From: Micromonospora yasonensis
Lineage (GTDB): Bacteria > Actinomycetota > Actinomycetes > Mycobacteriales > Micromonosporaceae
Length of the DNA stretch: 34,724 nucleotides
Direction: 5' to 3'
Assembly: GCF_026013475.1 (NCBI RefSeq)
Contig: NZ_JAPDPH010000059.1
Coordinates: 1-34,724, forward strand
Below the pieces are notes generated by a model that made no database searches, was not told where the DNA came from, and saw only the letters and a program-made list of their open reading frames with translations. The position numbers and the translations under genes are program-made. This document shows positions 14,893-22,937 of this stretch, piece after piece (the stretch's first letter is position 1; the number at the start of each line of letters is the position of its first letter).

Positions 14893-17800
14893 TCAGCGCA
14901 GGCGGTACGCCTGGATGATCCGCTCGGTCACCGTGTTGCCGGCGCTGTCCCGGGCGGTGGCCCGCAGCGAGACGTGTCCCGGGCCGGCGGGGTGCCGGAC
15001 CACGGCCGCCCAGCCCGCGCCCTGCCGGTGCAGGTCCGCCTTCCGCCAGGTCTTCCCGCCGTCGTACGACACGTCGACGGTGAGCTTGGCGACCTTGGCG
15101 GCCGGCGCGCCGGACTGCCGCTCGACCGTCACCGGGATGCTGAAGGTCCGCCCGGCCGGGGCGCTGTTGTCCACGGCCAGCGGCGGCGCGAAGCGGACCG
15201 CCATCGCCGGCAGCCGCTGCCAGTCGTCCCCGGCGACGTGCCGGGACCGGAAGGTCCAGCTGGCCGCGACCTCGGTGCTCAGGTCGGTGAAGCCGCGGGT
15301 GGCGGAGGCCTCCAGGCGGTAGTCCGCCGCGCCCGCGGGCACCTCGAACTCGCCGTACCCGCCGTACGACTCCCCGACCAGCACACCGTCGCGGTAGAGC
15401 GCGATCCGCTGGGCGTCGGTGACCGACCCGCCGGCGTGCCCGGCGGCGTCGCTGAACAGCGGCAGGTCGACCAGGATCGCGTCGCCGTTGCGGGTGATGC
15501 CCTCCCCCGGCCAGCGGGGCCGGGGGAAGGACGGCCCGTACGCCGCCGCGTTCCAGTCCTCCCGGACCGTCCGGGCCGGCCGGTAGCGGACCCCGTACGC
15601 GAAGAGCGCGGTCTGCGGGTTCAGCCAGCCCTCGTCGTCGCGCGTGCCCATGTCGAGCTCCGTGCTCCAGCGCATCCCGGCGGTGCTGTAGTGCTCGACG
15701 CGCTGGCCCGGGACGGTGGTGGGCAGGCCGATCGCCCAGCCGCCGATGTTGTGGTTCGACTCGGGGAAGACCAGCCGCTCCGCCTCCGTGCCCGGCTGGC
15801 CGCCGCGGAACCGGTGCACCACGGTGGCCAGGTCGCGCTGCCGGTAGTGCCGGACGTAGCCGGTCGGGAACCGGCCCGGCATCGCCTCACTGGTGGCGTA
15901 GAGGTAGGGGCTGGACGCGACCGTCAGGTCGGCCCACTGGCTGCTGACCGCGCCGACGAACCGGTCGGCCGTCGCGTCCCCGCCGAGCTGGGCGCTGGCC
16001 AGCCCGGTGAAGTCGAACGACAGCAGGCTGAAGCCGTAGCCGCCGCCGTCCGAGGTGGACCAGTTGGCGGACAGGTCGACCAGCGCGGGGGTGGCGTCCC
16101 GCTTCGGCACGGTGACCAGGATCGGCTTCGCGCTGCGCGCGTCCACCGTGATCCGCAGGTCCCGGTCCACGGTCAGGAGCGGCTGGGCGATCATGCTTGC
16201 CCCGGCCGGCTCGCCCTGCGCGTCGCTCTCGAAGATGATGCTGTTCATGCCGTACACGCCCTTGGGGACGCGCACCTTGGCCTCGCCGTCGGCGTCGTAG
16301 ACGTCGACGGCGAGGAAGCCGTCCAGCCCGACCAGGGTGGTGAAGTACTCGGCCGTCGCCGCGCCGTCCCGGCCGCGGTGGCTGACGGTCACGTCGTAGC
16401 TCTCCACCTCGCGGTTCACGGCCAGCGGGGTGACCGCCACGGCGGCGCCGGAGCGGGCCACAATGCGGCCCGTCCAGTAGCCGTCCACCCCGCCGAGCCG
16501 GGTGTCCGCCGTGACCGTCACCTGGGCGGTGCCGCCGGCCGGGACGGTGACCCGGGGAGCGCTCAGCCGGAACATGCCGGCGGGCGCGGTCGCCCCGCCC
16601 GGCCCGCTGATCTCGGTGCTGAGGTCGAGCGTGAGCGCGGTCGTCCCGGAGTTGCGGTAGCTGACGGTGCGCTCGATCAACGCGTCGTCGTCGTGCGGCC
16701 AGACCGTACGGCCGAACGACACGCTCACCGGCTCGCTGGTCACCTGCTCGATGACGGCGTGCGCGACGTCGACCCGCCCGGCGCCCTGCTCATACGCCGT
16801 CTGGTCCGCGTGCGGCTTGGCGGAGGCCATCAGCGTCGCCTTGAACTGCCCGGCGACCCAGCCGGGATGCTGCTGGGCGAGCAGCGCCGCCGCGCCGACC
16901 ACGTGCGGGGTGGCCATCGAGGTGCCGGAGAGGGAGACGTACTTCTCCCCCACCGGGTCGCCGATCTGGCCGTGCGCGGCCCGGGCGGCGACGATGTCCA
17001 CGCCGGGCGCGGTGATGTCGGGCTTGAGGGCGTCGTCGCCGATCCGCGGGCCACGGCTGGAGAATTCCGCCAGCGCGTCGTCCCGATCCACGGCACCCAC
17101 CGCGAGCGCGTCGTCGGCGGTGGCCGGCGAGCCGACCGTTCCGTCCGCGCCGTCGTTGCCCGCCGCGATGACGAAGAGGGTGCCGGTCTGCGCGGTCAGC
17201 GTCTGCACGGCCTGCTCGAGCGGGTCGACCTCGGGGGTGTTCCAGCCGCCGAGGCTCAGGTTGACCACGTCGGCCTTCTTCTCCGCGGCAGCCCACTCCA
17301 TGCCGGCCAGGATCGCCGAGTCGTAGCAGCCGAACTCCTCGCAGACCTTGCCGGAGAGCAGGGTGGCGTCCGGGGCCACGCCCCGGTACTTCCCGCCGGA
17401 GGCCGCGCCGCTGCCGGCGATGATGGAAGCCACGTGCGTGCCGTGCCCGACCATGTCGTCGGCGTCGGGCATCTCGCTGAAGTTGCGCGACTCGGCGACC
17501 CGGCCGGCCAGGTCGGGGTGGGTGACGTCGACGCCGGTGTCGAGCACGGCGACGGTGACGCCCTTCCCGGTGAAGCCGGCGGCGTAGGCGGCCGGGGCGC
17601 CGATCTGCGGCACGCTGTGGTCCAGCGTGACCTTCCGTCTGCCGTCCAGCCAGATCCGGTCGACACCCCCCGCCGTGCCGATCCGGGCGCCGGACCGCCC
17701 GGCCGTCAAGGTCCGCCAGACCGCGCCGGCCTCGGCCTTCGCCGCGGTGAGCGCCGCGCCGTTGATCGCCGGCAGGTCGCGGGTCACCCGGGTGCCGGCG

Positions 17801-18237
17801 GCGGGAGCCGCGCTCCGGGCCCGTCCCTTCGGGTACGACACCAGCAACGGCAGCGAGTCCCGCCGGGCGTCGTCGTAGCCGGACGAGACCAGCTCGGTGA
17901 CGTCGAACAGCCGCCGGTCGACCCGGCCGGAGCGGATCAGCGGCAGCGCGTCCCGCGGCACCACGGTGAGGTGGCCACGGTCCCGGCCGACCAGGAACTC
18001 GGTCCCGCGGCGATCCGGTGCGGGTCGTACGGCCGCCTTGCCGTCGGCGGACACGGTGACCCGGTCACCGGTGAGCAGGGTGACGGTGACCGGACCAGCA
18101 CCGGGCGCCGACCCGGGCCGGTCGGCCGCCGGGCGGGCCGGCGCCGCGGCGGGACCGGCGGCCGCCGCCGCGGGCACGCCGAGCACGAGCGCGCCGACGA
18201 GGCCGGCGCTGGCCAGTTTCCTCCTTTTTCGGAGCAA
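14893..18237 (-). CDS. secreted subtilisin-like serine protease (S8), large form
   Basis: A 1114-residue exported protease from TTG 18237. The start choice rests on AAGGAGG five bases upstream and on the clean signal peptide it gives: RKRRK, then a hydrophobic core ASAGLVGALVLGVPAAAAAG. ATG 18264 is in frame but would add a charged stretch before the signal. The catalytic triad is visible as D233 (AVLDTGVD), H265 (GHGTHVAS) and S440 (SGTSMATPH), with the oxyanion Asn in AAGNDG. Residues of about 30-200 look like a propeptide (VTLLTGDRVTV ... GRDRGHLTVVP). The roughly 600 residues after the catalytic domain are beta-rich, with Ig-like segments, and end in TVTERIIQAYRLR. Large actinobacterial subtilases with this layout degrade extracellular protein. 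It faces a short operator-rich gap. Confidence 0.9.
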   Translation of the reverse strand: MLRKRRKLASAGLVGALVLGVPAAAAAGPAAAPARPAADRPGSAPGAGPVTVTLLTGDRVTVSADGKAAVRPAPDRRGTEFLVGRDRGHLTVVPRDALPLIRSGRVDRRLFDVTELVSSGYDDARRDSLPLLVSYPKGRARSAAPAAGTRVTRDLPAINGAALTAAKAEAGAVWRTLTAGRSGARIGTAGGVDRIWLDGRRKVTLDHSVPQIGAPAAYAAGFTGKGVTVAVLDTGVDVTHPDLAGRVAESRNFSEMPDADDMVGHGTHVASIIAGSGAASGGKYRGVAPDATLLSGKVCEEFGCYDSAILAGMEWAAAEKKADVVNLSLGGWNTPEVDPLEQAVQTLTAQTGTLFVIAAGNDGADGTVGSPATADDALAVGAVDRDDALAEFSSRGPRIGDDALKPDITAPGVDIVAARAAHGQIGDPVGEKYVSLSGTSMATPHVVGAAALLAQQHPGWVAGQFKATLMASAKPHADQTAYEQGAGRVDVAHAVIEQVTSEPVSVSFGRTVWPHDDDALIERTVSYRNSGTTALTLDLSTEISGPGGATAPAGMFRLSAPRVTVPAGGTAQVTVTADTRLGGVDGYWTGRIVARSGAAVAVTPLAVNREVESYDVTVSHRGRDGAATAEYFTTLVGLDGFLAVDVYDADGEAKVRVPKGVYGMNSIIFESDAQGEPAGASMIAQPLLTVDRDLRITVDARSAKPILVTVPKRDATPALVDLSANWSTSDGGGYGFSLLSFDFTGLASAQLGGDATADRFVGAVSSQWADLTVASSPYLYATSEAMPGRFPTGYVRHYRQRDLATVVHRFRGGQPGTEAERLVFPESNHNIGGWAIGLPTTVPGQRVEHYSTAGMRWSTELDMGTRDDEGWLNPQTALFAYGVRYRPARTVREDWNAAAYGPSFPRPRWPGEGITRNGDAILVDLPLFSDAAGHAGGSVTDAQRIALYRDGVLVGESYGGYGEFEVPAGAADYRLEASATRGFTDLSTEVAASWTFRSRHVAGDDWQRLPAMAVRFAPPLAVDNSAPAGRTFSIPVTVERQSGAPAAKVAKLTVDVSYDGGKTWRKADLHRQGAGWAAVVRHPAGPGHVSLRATARDSAGNTVTERIIQAYRLR

Positions 18238-18256
18238 CCTTTCCTCCTTCGGAGAC

Positions 18257-18284
18257 GTCTTCATCGATAGAAGACACATCGATG
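18257..18284. promoter_or_regulatory. two overlapping inverted repeats in front of the subtilase gene
   Basis: GTCTTC (18257-18262) and GAAGAC (18270-18275) enclose seven bases. CATCGAT (18262-18268) and ATCGATG (18278-18284) enclose nine. Both repeats are perfect and interlocked, and they start 19 bases upstream of TTG 18237. They look like regulator-binding sites for the subtilase gene. If translation began at ATG 18264 they would overlap coding sequence, which further favours TTG. Confidence 0.5.
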
Positions 18285-18299
18285 CGAAGCGCCAGAATT

Positions 18300-18314
18300 A
18301 CATACCGGGTATGC
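18300..18314. promoter_or_regulatory. second copy of the CATAC-N3-GTATG palindrome
   Basis: ACATACCGGGTATGC differs from the site at 12418-12432 at one base. It lies 55 bases before the acetyltransferase start and 62 bases upstream of the subtilase TTG, between divergent genes. The plus strand contains GGGTAT, but no GNNTN box at 14-16 bases is seen upstream, so an operator reading is favoured here. Confidence 0.45.
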
Positions 18315-18369
18315 AATTGGAAGTCGTCGAGCCGACAGTTTCCGGGCCGATCCCGGGCATGATCTGTCG

Positions 18370-18936
18370 GTGACCTCCATGAAGGAACGCATGCTCGCGG
18401 GCGAGCTCTACATCGCCGACGAACCCGAGATCATCGCCGACCTGGACCGGGCGGCCCGGCTCACCGAGCGGTTCAACGCCACCTCCGCCGACGACCCCGA
18501 GGGGCGGCTCGCCGCGCTGCGCGAACTGCTCGGCTCGCTGGGCGAGGGCGCCTGGGTCCGGCCACCGTTCCACTGCGACTACGGCTGGCAGACCCACATC
18601 GGGCCGCGCACCTTCGTCAACTTCAACGCGGTCTTCCTCGACGTCGCCCGGATCACCATCGGCGCCGACGTCCAGATCGGACCGAACGTCCAACTCCTCA
18701 CCGCCACCCACCCGGTCGCGGCGGAGCCCCGGCGCGCCAAGTGGGAGGCGGCCAAGCCGATCACCATCGGTGACAACGTCTGGCTCGGCGGCGGGGTGAT
18801 CGTGCTGGCCGGGGTCACCGTCGGAGAGAACACGGTGGTCGGCGCCGGGGCCGTGGTCACCCGGGACCTGCCGGCCAACGTGGTGGCGGTCGGTAACCCC
18901 GCCCGCCCGGTCCGCTCCCTCGAAGAAGCCACTTGA
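18370..18936 (+). CDS. sugar O-acetyltransferase (Maa/LacA/NodL family)
   Basis: A 188-residue hexapeptide-repeat acyltransferase that moves acetyl from acetyl-CoA to a sugar such as maltose, galactoside or a chitin oligomer. The opening KERMLAGELYIADEPEI is diagnostic of the maltose acetyltransferase N-terminal domain. The catalytic histidine is in LLTATHPV. Left-handed beta-helix turns follow (ITIGDNVWLGGGVIVLAGVTVGENTVVGAGAVV), and the end NPARPVRSL is typical. GTG 18370 is the annotated start. ATG 18379 (MKERML) fits the family equally well, and neither has a clear ribosome-binding site. CATGAT six bases before the GTG might be a weak -10 box of a leaderless message. Confidence 0.92.
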   Translation: MTSMKERMLAGELYIADEPEIIADLDRAARLTERFNATSADDPEGRLAALRELLGSLGEGAWVRPPFHCDYGWQTHIGPRTFVNFNAVFLDVARITIGADVQIGPNVQLLTATHPVAAEPRRAKWEAAKPITIGDNVWLGGGVIVLAGVTVGENTVVGAGAVVTRDLPANVVAVGNPARPVRSLEEAT

Positions 18937-19024
18937 GCTGCTAAAACGATGGTTCGAGCGGGGTGCAAATCCGCGCCGGACGGTGCACTCTGGGTAGTGG
19001 AAGGCTGACCCAGGGAGCCGGATC

Positions 19025-21613
19025 ATGGAACGGGTGCTCGAACTGCGGGTGCACGGCGTGTCCAACACCCCACCCGATCACCTGCTCGGCCTGCGCCCCG
19101 CCCCCGGAGACGGCGGGCCACAGCCCTGGCGGGTCGCCGGCGGCGATGTGACCGGCTTCTACCGGTCCACCACTGCCGGCCGCGACGAACCGATCACCGT
19201 CGAGGCGTACAGCTGGGGGCAGTTGACCTCGGGCGCGCGGACCGCGCGGGACGTCGAGCGGGCGCTGTGGACGCTGCTGCTGCCGTTCACCCTGGCCAAC
19301 GTGGCGCTGTTCGCCCGCACCGGCATCCCGCCCGACCCGGACCAGGAACGCTGGGGCAGCCGCTCCGGCATCACCGCGTGGCTCATCCGGCTGTTCGGCC
19401 TGAGCCTCACCGGCACCCTGGTGATCACGGTGACCGGGATCGGTGTGGACCTGATCGGCTGGCAGTGCGTCGGCCAGGACTGCCTACGCCATCTCCCCGG
19501 CCCGTGGGAGTGGCTGGGCAACGCCTGGTGGCATCAGGACACCCGGGCGCTCGCCGTCGGCCTGCTGCTGCCCCTGCTCATGCTCCTGGCGCTCGGCGGG
19601 CTCGCCTGGCGCACCTACCAGTACGAGGCGCAGATGCCCGCCGATCCAAGGCCCCACCCGGCGGTCGGGGAGGACGGCCCGGACGCCGCCCCGGCGACGG
19701 AACGGCCCGAACCGCCGGAGAACCCGCTCCAGGACCCGACCTTCTGGTGCGGCGAGGGCCAGTTGCGCCGGGCCGCCGTGCTGCACCTGTGCACCGGCGC
19801 GGCGGTCGCCGCCGCCGTACCCGTCACCGCGGTGATCATCATGGACCCGCCGCGAGGCGTCCGGGCCGCGGTCGCCTGGCCGACCGTCGTCGCGCTCTCG
19901 GCCGTGGTGGCGATCGCCGTGGTCGCGCTGGGCCGGCCCTGGCTGAGCCGGCGCCAGGGGGCCACCCCACTCGGCCGGTGGAGCGCCGCCGTGGCCGTCC
20001 TCGCCGGCCTGGGCCTGGCCGGCACGTTCGCGCTCCTGCTGCTCCCGGACGGTCCCGCCGGACGGGCCCTGGCCGAGTTCCGCCCACCGGTCGGCTGCGT
20101 CCGCGACCCGGCCATCACCGGCTGCCGGACCGACCGGTCGCTGCCCGGGTACGACAGTGTCGTCGCCTGGCTCGCCACGTACCAGGTGCTGCTGCTGATC
20201 GCGATCGGCGCGGTGAACCGCGCCGGGCGACGGGCGCTGGCCGCCCCGGTGGCCGGCAGCGCGCTGCTGCCGTTCGGGGTGGTCTGGATCGAGCGGGGAC
20301 TGCCCGCCGTACCGCCCGCACCCGGCGGGCTCGACGTCTGGATGCTGGTCGTGCCGGCCATCGCCGTCGCCGCGACCGGGCTGCTGCTGCCGCGTACCCG
20401 GCCCGAGGTGGCCGAGCAGCCGCTGGGGGCGTACACCGACCTGGCCTGGGGCGGGCGGGGCCCCGCGCTCATCGCCGGCTTCGGCTGGATGATGGCCGTC
20501 GCCTACTGCGCCGGCCTGCTCTACTGGGTCAGCGACCGGCTGGACAGCCGGGCCGTGCCGAGCGGGTCCTCCCGGGTGGTGCCGCCGCTCGCCGTGCTCT
20601 GGGCGGGGCTGGCCTGCGTGGTCGGCCTGCTCGTCCTCCTCGGCCTGCTGGTCCGGGCCGGCTTCCTCTTCCGGTCGCTGCGCCGCGCCGAGTACGCCAC
20701 GCTCGCCGCCGCCGACGGCCGCTCCGCGCACGACCTGCGCCGCTGCCGCGACGTGAGCAACTTCCGGGCGCTGCACCGGCTCGTCGGCGAGCACGCGATC
20801 CGGCTGGTCGGCTGCTACGCCGCGATCTCCACGGTGCTGGTGACGCTCTGCTGCGCGGCGGCGCTCTCCCGCAGCCGCCCCAGCCCGCAGTCGCCGGCCG
20901 GCTGGCAGGTGGTCATCCACCGGGCCACCGACCTCGGCGACATGCTGCTGGGCTGGCTGCCCCTGGTGGTCGCCGCGCTCGGCCTGCTCGTCTACCGCAA
21001 CGACACCGTGCGCCGCTCGGTCGGCGTGATCTGGGACGTGGGCACGTTCTGGCCTCGGGCCGCGCACCCGCTCGCCCCGCCCAGCTACGCCGAACGGGCC
21101 GTACCGGAACTCCAGACCCGGGTCGCCGGCCTGCTCGCGCTCACCCCGCACCATCCCGACCGGATGGACGGGGTGATCCTCTCCGGGCACAGCCAGGGCA
21201 CCGTCATCTGCGCCGCGACCCTGTTCCAACTGCCCCGCCACTGGCGTCGGCGGATCTGGTTCTTCTCCTACGGCTGCCAGCTCACCCGCCTCTACGGCCG
21301 GGTCTTCCCCGCGTACTTCGGCCCGGACCGGCTGCGGACGCTCGCCCGGGCGATGTCCTGGCCCGCCGGGCACGTCGCCTGGACCAACTTCTGGCGCGAC
21401 ACCGACCCGCTGGGCTGGCAGGTGACCGCCGGAGAACGGGACGTGCCGGTCGCCGACCCGGAGGCCCTGCACCCCACCGGGGGCGAGGTGGCGGACCCGC
21501 CGATCCGCAACCACAGCAACTACCCCGACGCGCTGGAGTTCACCCGCGAGCGGGCGGTGGTGGCCCGGCTGCTGCGCCGGACCGTCCCGTCACCCCGGCA
21601 GGGGGTCGGCTAG
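19025..21613 (+). CDS. polytopic membrane protein with C-terminal GHSQG hydrolase-like motif
   Basis: An 862-residue protein starting at ATG 19025 with AGGGAG eight bases upstream. Residues 7-17 (LRVHGVSNTPP) form a strand plus HG loop. About a dozen hydrophobic segments follow between roughly 90 and 660, for example AVGLLLPLLMLLALGGLAW and LAVLWAGLACVVGLLVLLGLL. The last 200 residues are soluble and hold GVILSGHSQGTVICAA, with the likely nucleophile Ser723, Asp792/Asp794 in RDTDPLGW and His830 in NHSNYPDA. These could make a lipase- or esterase-like triad. The order suggests an alpha/beta hydrolase whose first strand and nucleophile are separated by a membrane domain. I know no characterised function. 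Its 3' end overlaps the convergent kinase gene by 24 bases. Confidence 0.8.
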   Translation: MERVLELRVHGVSNTPPDHLLGLRPAPGDGGPQPWRVAGGDVTGFYRSTTAGRDEPITVEAYSWGQLTSGARTARDVERALWTLLLPFTLANVALFARTGIPPDPDQERWGSRSGITAWLIRLFGLSLTGTLVITVTGIGVDLIGWQCVGQDCLRHLPGPWEWLGNAWWHQDTRALAVGLLLPLLMLLALGGLAWRTYQYEAQMPADPRPHPAVGEDGPDAAPATERPEPPENPLQDPTFWCGEGQLRRAAVLHLCTGAAVAAAVPVTAVIIMDPPRGVRAAVAWPTVVALSAVVAIAVVALGRPWLSRRQGATPLGRWSAAVAVLAGLGLAGTFALLLLPDGPAGRALAEFRPPVGCVRDPAITGCRTDRSLPGYDSVVAWLATYQVLLLIAIGAVNRAGRRALAAPVAGSALLPFGVVWIERGLPAVPPAPGGLDVWMLVVPAIAVAATGLLLPRTRPEVAEQPLGAYTDLAWGGRGPALIAGFGWMMAVAYCAGLLYWVSDRLDSRAVPSGSSRVVPPLAVLWAGLACVVGLLVLLGLLVRAGFLFRSLRRAEYATLAAADGRSAHDLRRCRDVSNFRALHRLVGEHAIRLVGCYAAISTVLVTLCCAAALSRSRPSPQSPAGWQVVIHRATDLGDMLLGWLPLVVAALGLLVYRNDTVRRSVGVIWDVGTFWPRAAHPLAPPSYAERAVPELQTRVAGLLALTPHHPDRMDGVILSGHSQGTVICAATLFQLPRHWRRRIWFFSYGCQLTRLYGRVFPAYFGPDRLRTLARAMSWPAGHVAWTNFWRDTDPLGWQVTAGERDVPVADPEALHPTGGEVADPPIRNHSNYPDALEFTRERAVVARLLRRTVPSPRQGVG

Positions 21614-22237
21614 CCGAACCACCAGGTCGGCGTACCCGGCGGTGCCCGCGACCCGGGCCGCGTTCGCCTCGTCGCTGCCCAGGGCCCAGGCGCGCGCCTG
21701 CTCCGGCGTCTTCCCGTACGCCTCGTGCCGGGCGGTCAGCCGGCGCACCCGCAGCGCGGCGTCGAGGTCGAGGAACCAGATCTCGTGCACCAGCGTCCGG
21801 ACCTCCTCCCACGGGTCGTCCCGCAGCAGCAGGTAGTTGCCCTCGGTCACCACCAGCCGCACCTCGGGCGGGACCTCGATCGCCCCGGCGACCGGCTCCT
21901 CCAAATCGCGGCGGAACGCCGGCGCCCAGACCGAGGTCGGCTCCAACCGCCGCAGCCGGCGCAGCAGGGAGACGAAGCCGTTGACGTCGAACGTGTCCGG
22001 GGCCCCCTTGCGCCCCTCCCGGCCGAGCCGGACCAGCTCCGACTGGGCCAGGTGGAAGCCGTCCATCGGCACCAGCCGGGCGAGCGGCCCGACCTCGGCG
22101 ACGATCCGCTCGGCCAGGGTGGACTTGCCCGCACCGGGCGCGCCGGCGATGCCGAGCAACTGCCGCGGCCCGAGGTCGGCGAGGGCCTGCGCCCGGGCCA
22201 CCAGGTCGGCGAGGGGGAGTTCGCGGGCCGGCGGCAT
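21590..22237 (-). CDS. P-loop nucleoside/nucleotide kinase family protein (uridine kinase/PanK-like fold)
   Basis: A 215-residue cytoplasmic kinase. Walker A is GAPGAGKST near 31-38. VPMDGFHLAQSELVRLGREG is the substrate loop shared by uridine kinase, type I pantothenate kinase and phosphoribulokinase relatives. VVTEGNYLLL carries the Walker B-like strand, and LDLDAALRVRRLTARH the LID arginines. This subgroup is usually annotated as nucleoside or fructose kinase, and the true substrate is unknown. Its ATG overlaps the SIMPL gene stop by one base (TGATG), so translation is coupled. Its 3' end overlaps the convergent membrane protein gene. Confidence 0.85.
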   Translation of the reverse strand: MPPARELPLADLVARAQALADLGPRQLLGIAGAPGAGKSTLAERIVAEVGPLARLVPMDGFHLAQSELVRLGREGRKGAPDTFDVNGFVSLLRRLRRLEPTSVWAPAFRRDLEEPVAGAIEVPPEVRLVVTEGNYLLLRDDPWEEVRTLVHEIWFLDLDAALRVRRLTARHEAYGKTPEQARAWALGSDEANAARVAGTAGYADLVVRLADPLPG

Positions 22238-22881
22238 CAGTCGAGCACCGGCTCGCTGATGGTGAACCGGGCCTCGACCGTCGCCTGCACGGGCTGCGGC
22301 TGCGGGTCCAGCTCCAGCTCGGGGGCGCCGCTCGGGCCGCCCTTGGCGAACGCCGCCCGGACCACCATCGGCGGCGCGGCGGACACGCCGGTGTCGGCCA
22401 GTTCCCGCAGCGCGGTCACCCGCGCGCCGAGCGCCTCCGCGTACTCCCGGGCGCGGGCCAGCGCGTCCGCGATGGCGGCGTGCCGCGCCTCCCGGTACGC
22501 CGGGCTGTCCGGCCGCAGCGACCACCACGGGCCGGCCACCTCGACCTGGTCCTGGTCGGCGAGGCGGAGCATCAGCTCGCCGAGCGCGGTGAAGTCGTGC
22601 ACCGTCACCGTGGTGCCGACGCTGCCGTGGTACGCCACCACCCGCTCGCCGGACCGCTTCGTCTCCGGCCAGACCCGGAGCTGGCCGGTCTCCCGCCGCT
22701 CCACGGCCGGCCCGGCCTCGTCCAGCAGCACCCGGACGGCGGCGGCCCGCTCGGCCAGCCGGGTCAGCGCGGTCTCCCGGTCCCGGTCCCGGGCGGTCGC
22801 GGTCACCGTGAACCGGGCCAGTTCGGGAGCCACCTCCCGGTACGCCTCGCCGCGTACCACCACGACCGGTGCGTCCGCCAT
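22237..22881 (-). CDS. SIMPL-domain (DUF541) protein, cytoplasmic form
   Basis: A 214-residue protein with the SIMPL pattern: an N-terminal strand VVVVRGEAYREVAPELARFTVTATARDRDRETAL, a central GSVGTTVTVHDFTALGELML, and a helix EARHAAIADALARAREYAEALG. Many family members (such as YggE) are exported, but this one has no signal peptide, so it should stay inside the cell. The family is linked to oxidative stress and signalling, but its biochemistry is not settled. There is no Shine-Dalgarno site for ATG 22881. TAGGGT lies six bases upstream. It is the first gene of a pair with the P-loop kinase. Confidence 0.85.
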   Translation of the reverse strand: MADAPVVVVRGEAYREVAPELARFTVTATARDRDRETALTRLAERAAAVRVLLDEAGPAVERRETGQLRVWPETKRSGERVVAYHGSVGTTVTVHDFTALGELMLRLADQDQVEVAGPWWSLRPDSPAYREARHAAIADALARAREYAEALGARVTALRELADTGVSAAPPMVVRAAFAKGGPSGAPELELDPQPQPVQATVEARFTISEPVLD

Positions 22882-22887
22882 GCCCTC

Positions 22888-22893
22888 ACCCTA
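22888..22893 (-). promoter_or_regulatory. -10 box for leaderless SIMPL gene transcript
   Basis: TAGGGT on the minus strand ends six bases before ATG 22881. The gap to the upstream tyrA stop is only 56 bases, so this promoter would let the SIMPL-kinase pair be transcribed apart from tyrA. Confidence 0.45.
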
Positions 22894-22937
22894 GGTCATG
22901 TCCTGCCGATCATTTTCCGGGCTGCGGCGGGCCCAGC

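Noticed and set aside
14212..18270. A 1352-codon plus-strand frame across the end of dapD and the subtilase
   Set aside because: It overlaps two well-supported genes in other phases, and its translation is repetitive His/Arg/Gly/Val-rich sequence typical of third-position GC bias.
18370..18936. Reading the acetyltransferase as a second DapD-type or serine acetyltransferase
   Set aside because: The KERMLAGELY opening and the TATHPV histidine are specific to the Maa/LacA/NodL group.
19484..21514. A 676-codon minus-strand frame under the membrane protein gene
   Set aside because: It is antisense to a gene with clear membrane segments, a GHSQG motif and a ribosome-binding site. The translation has no recognisable domains.
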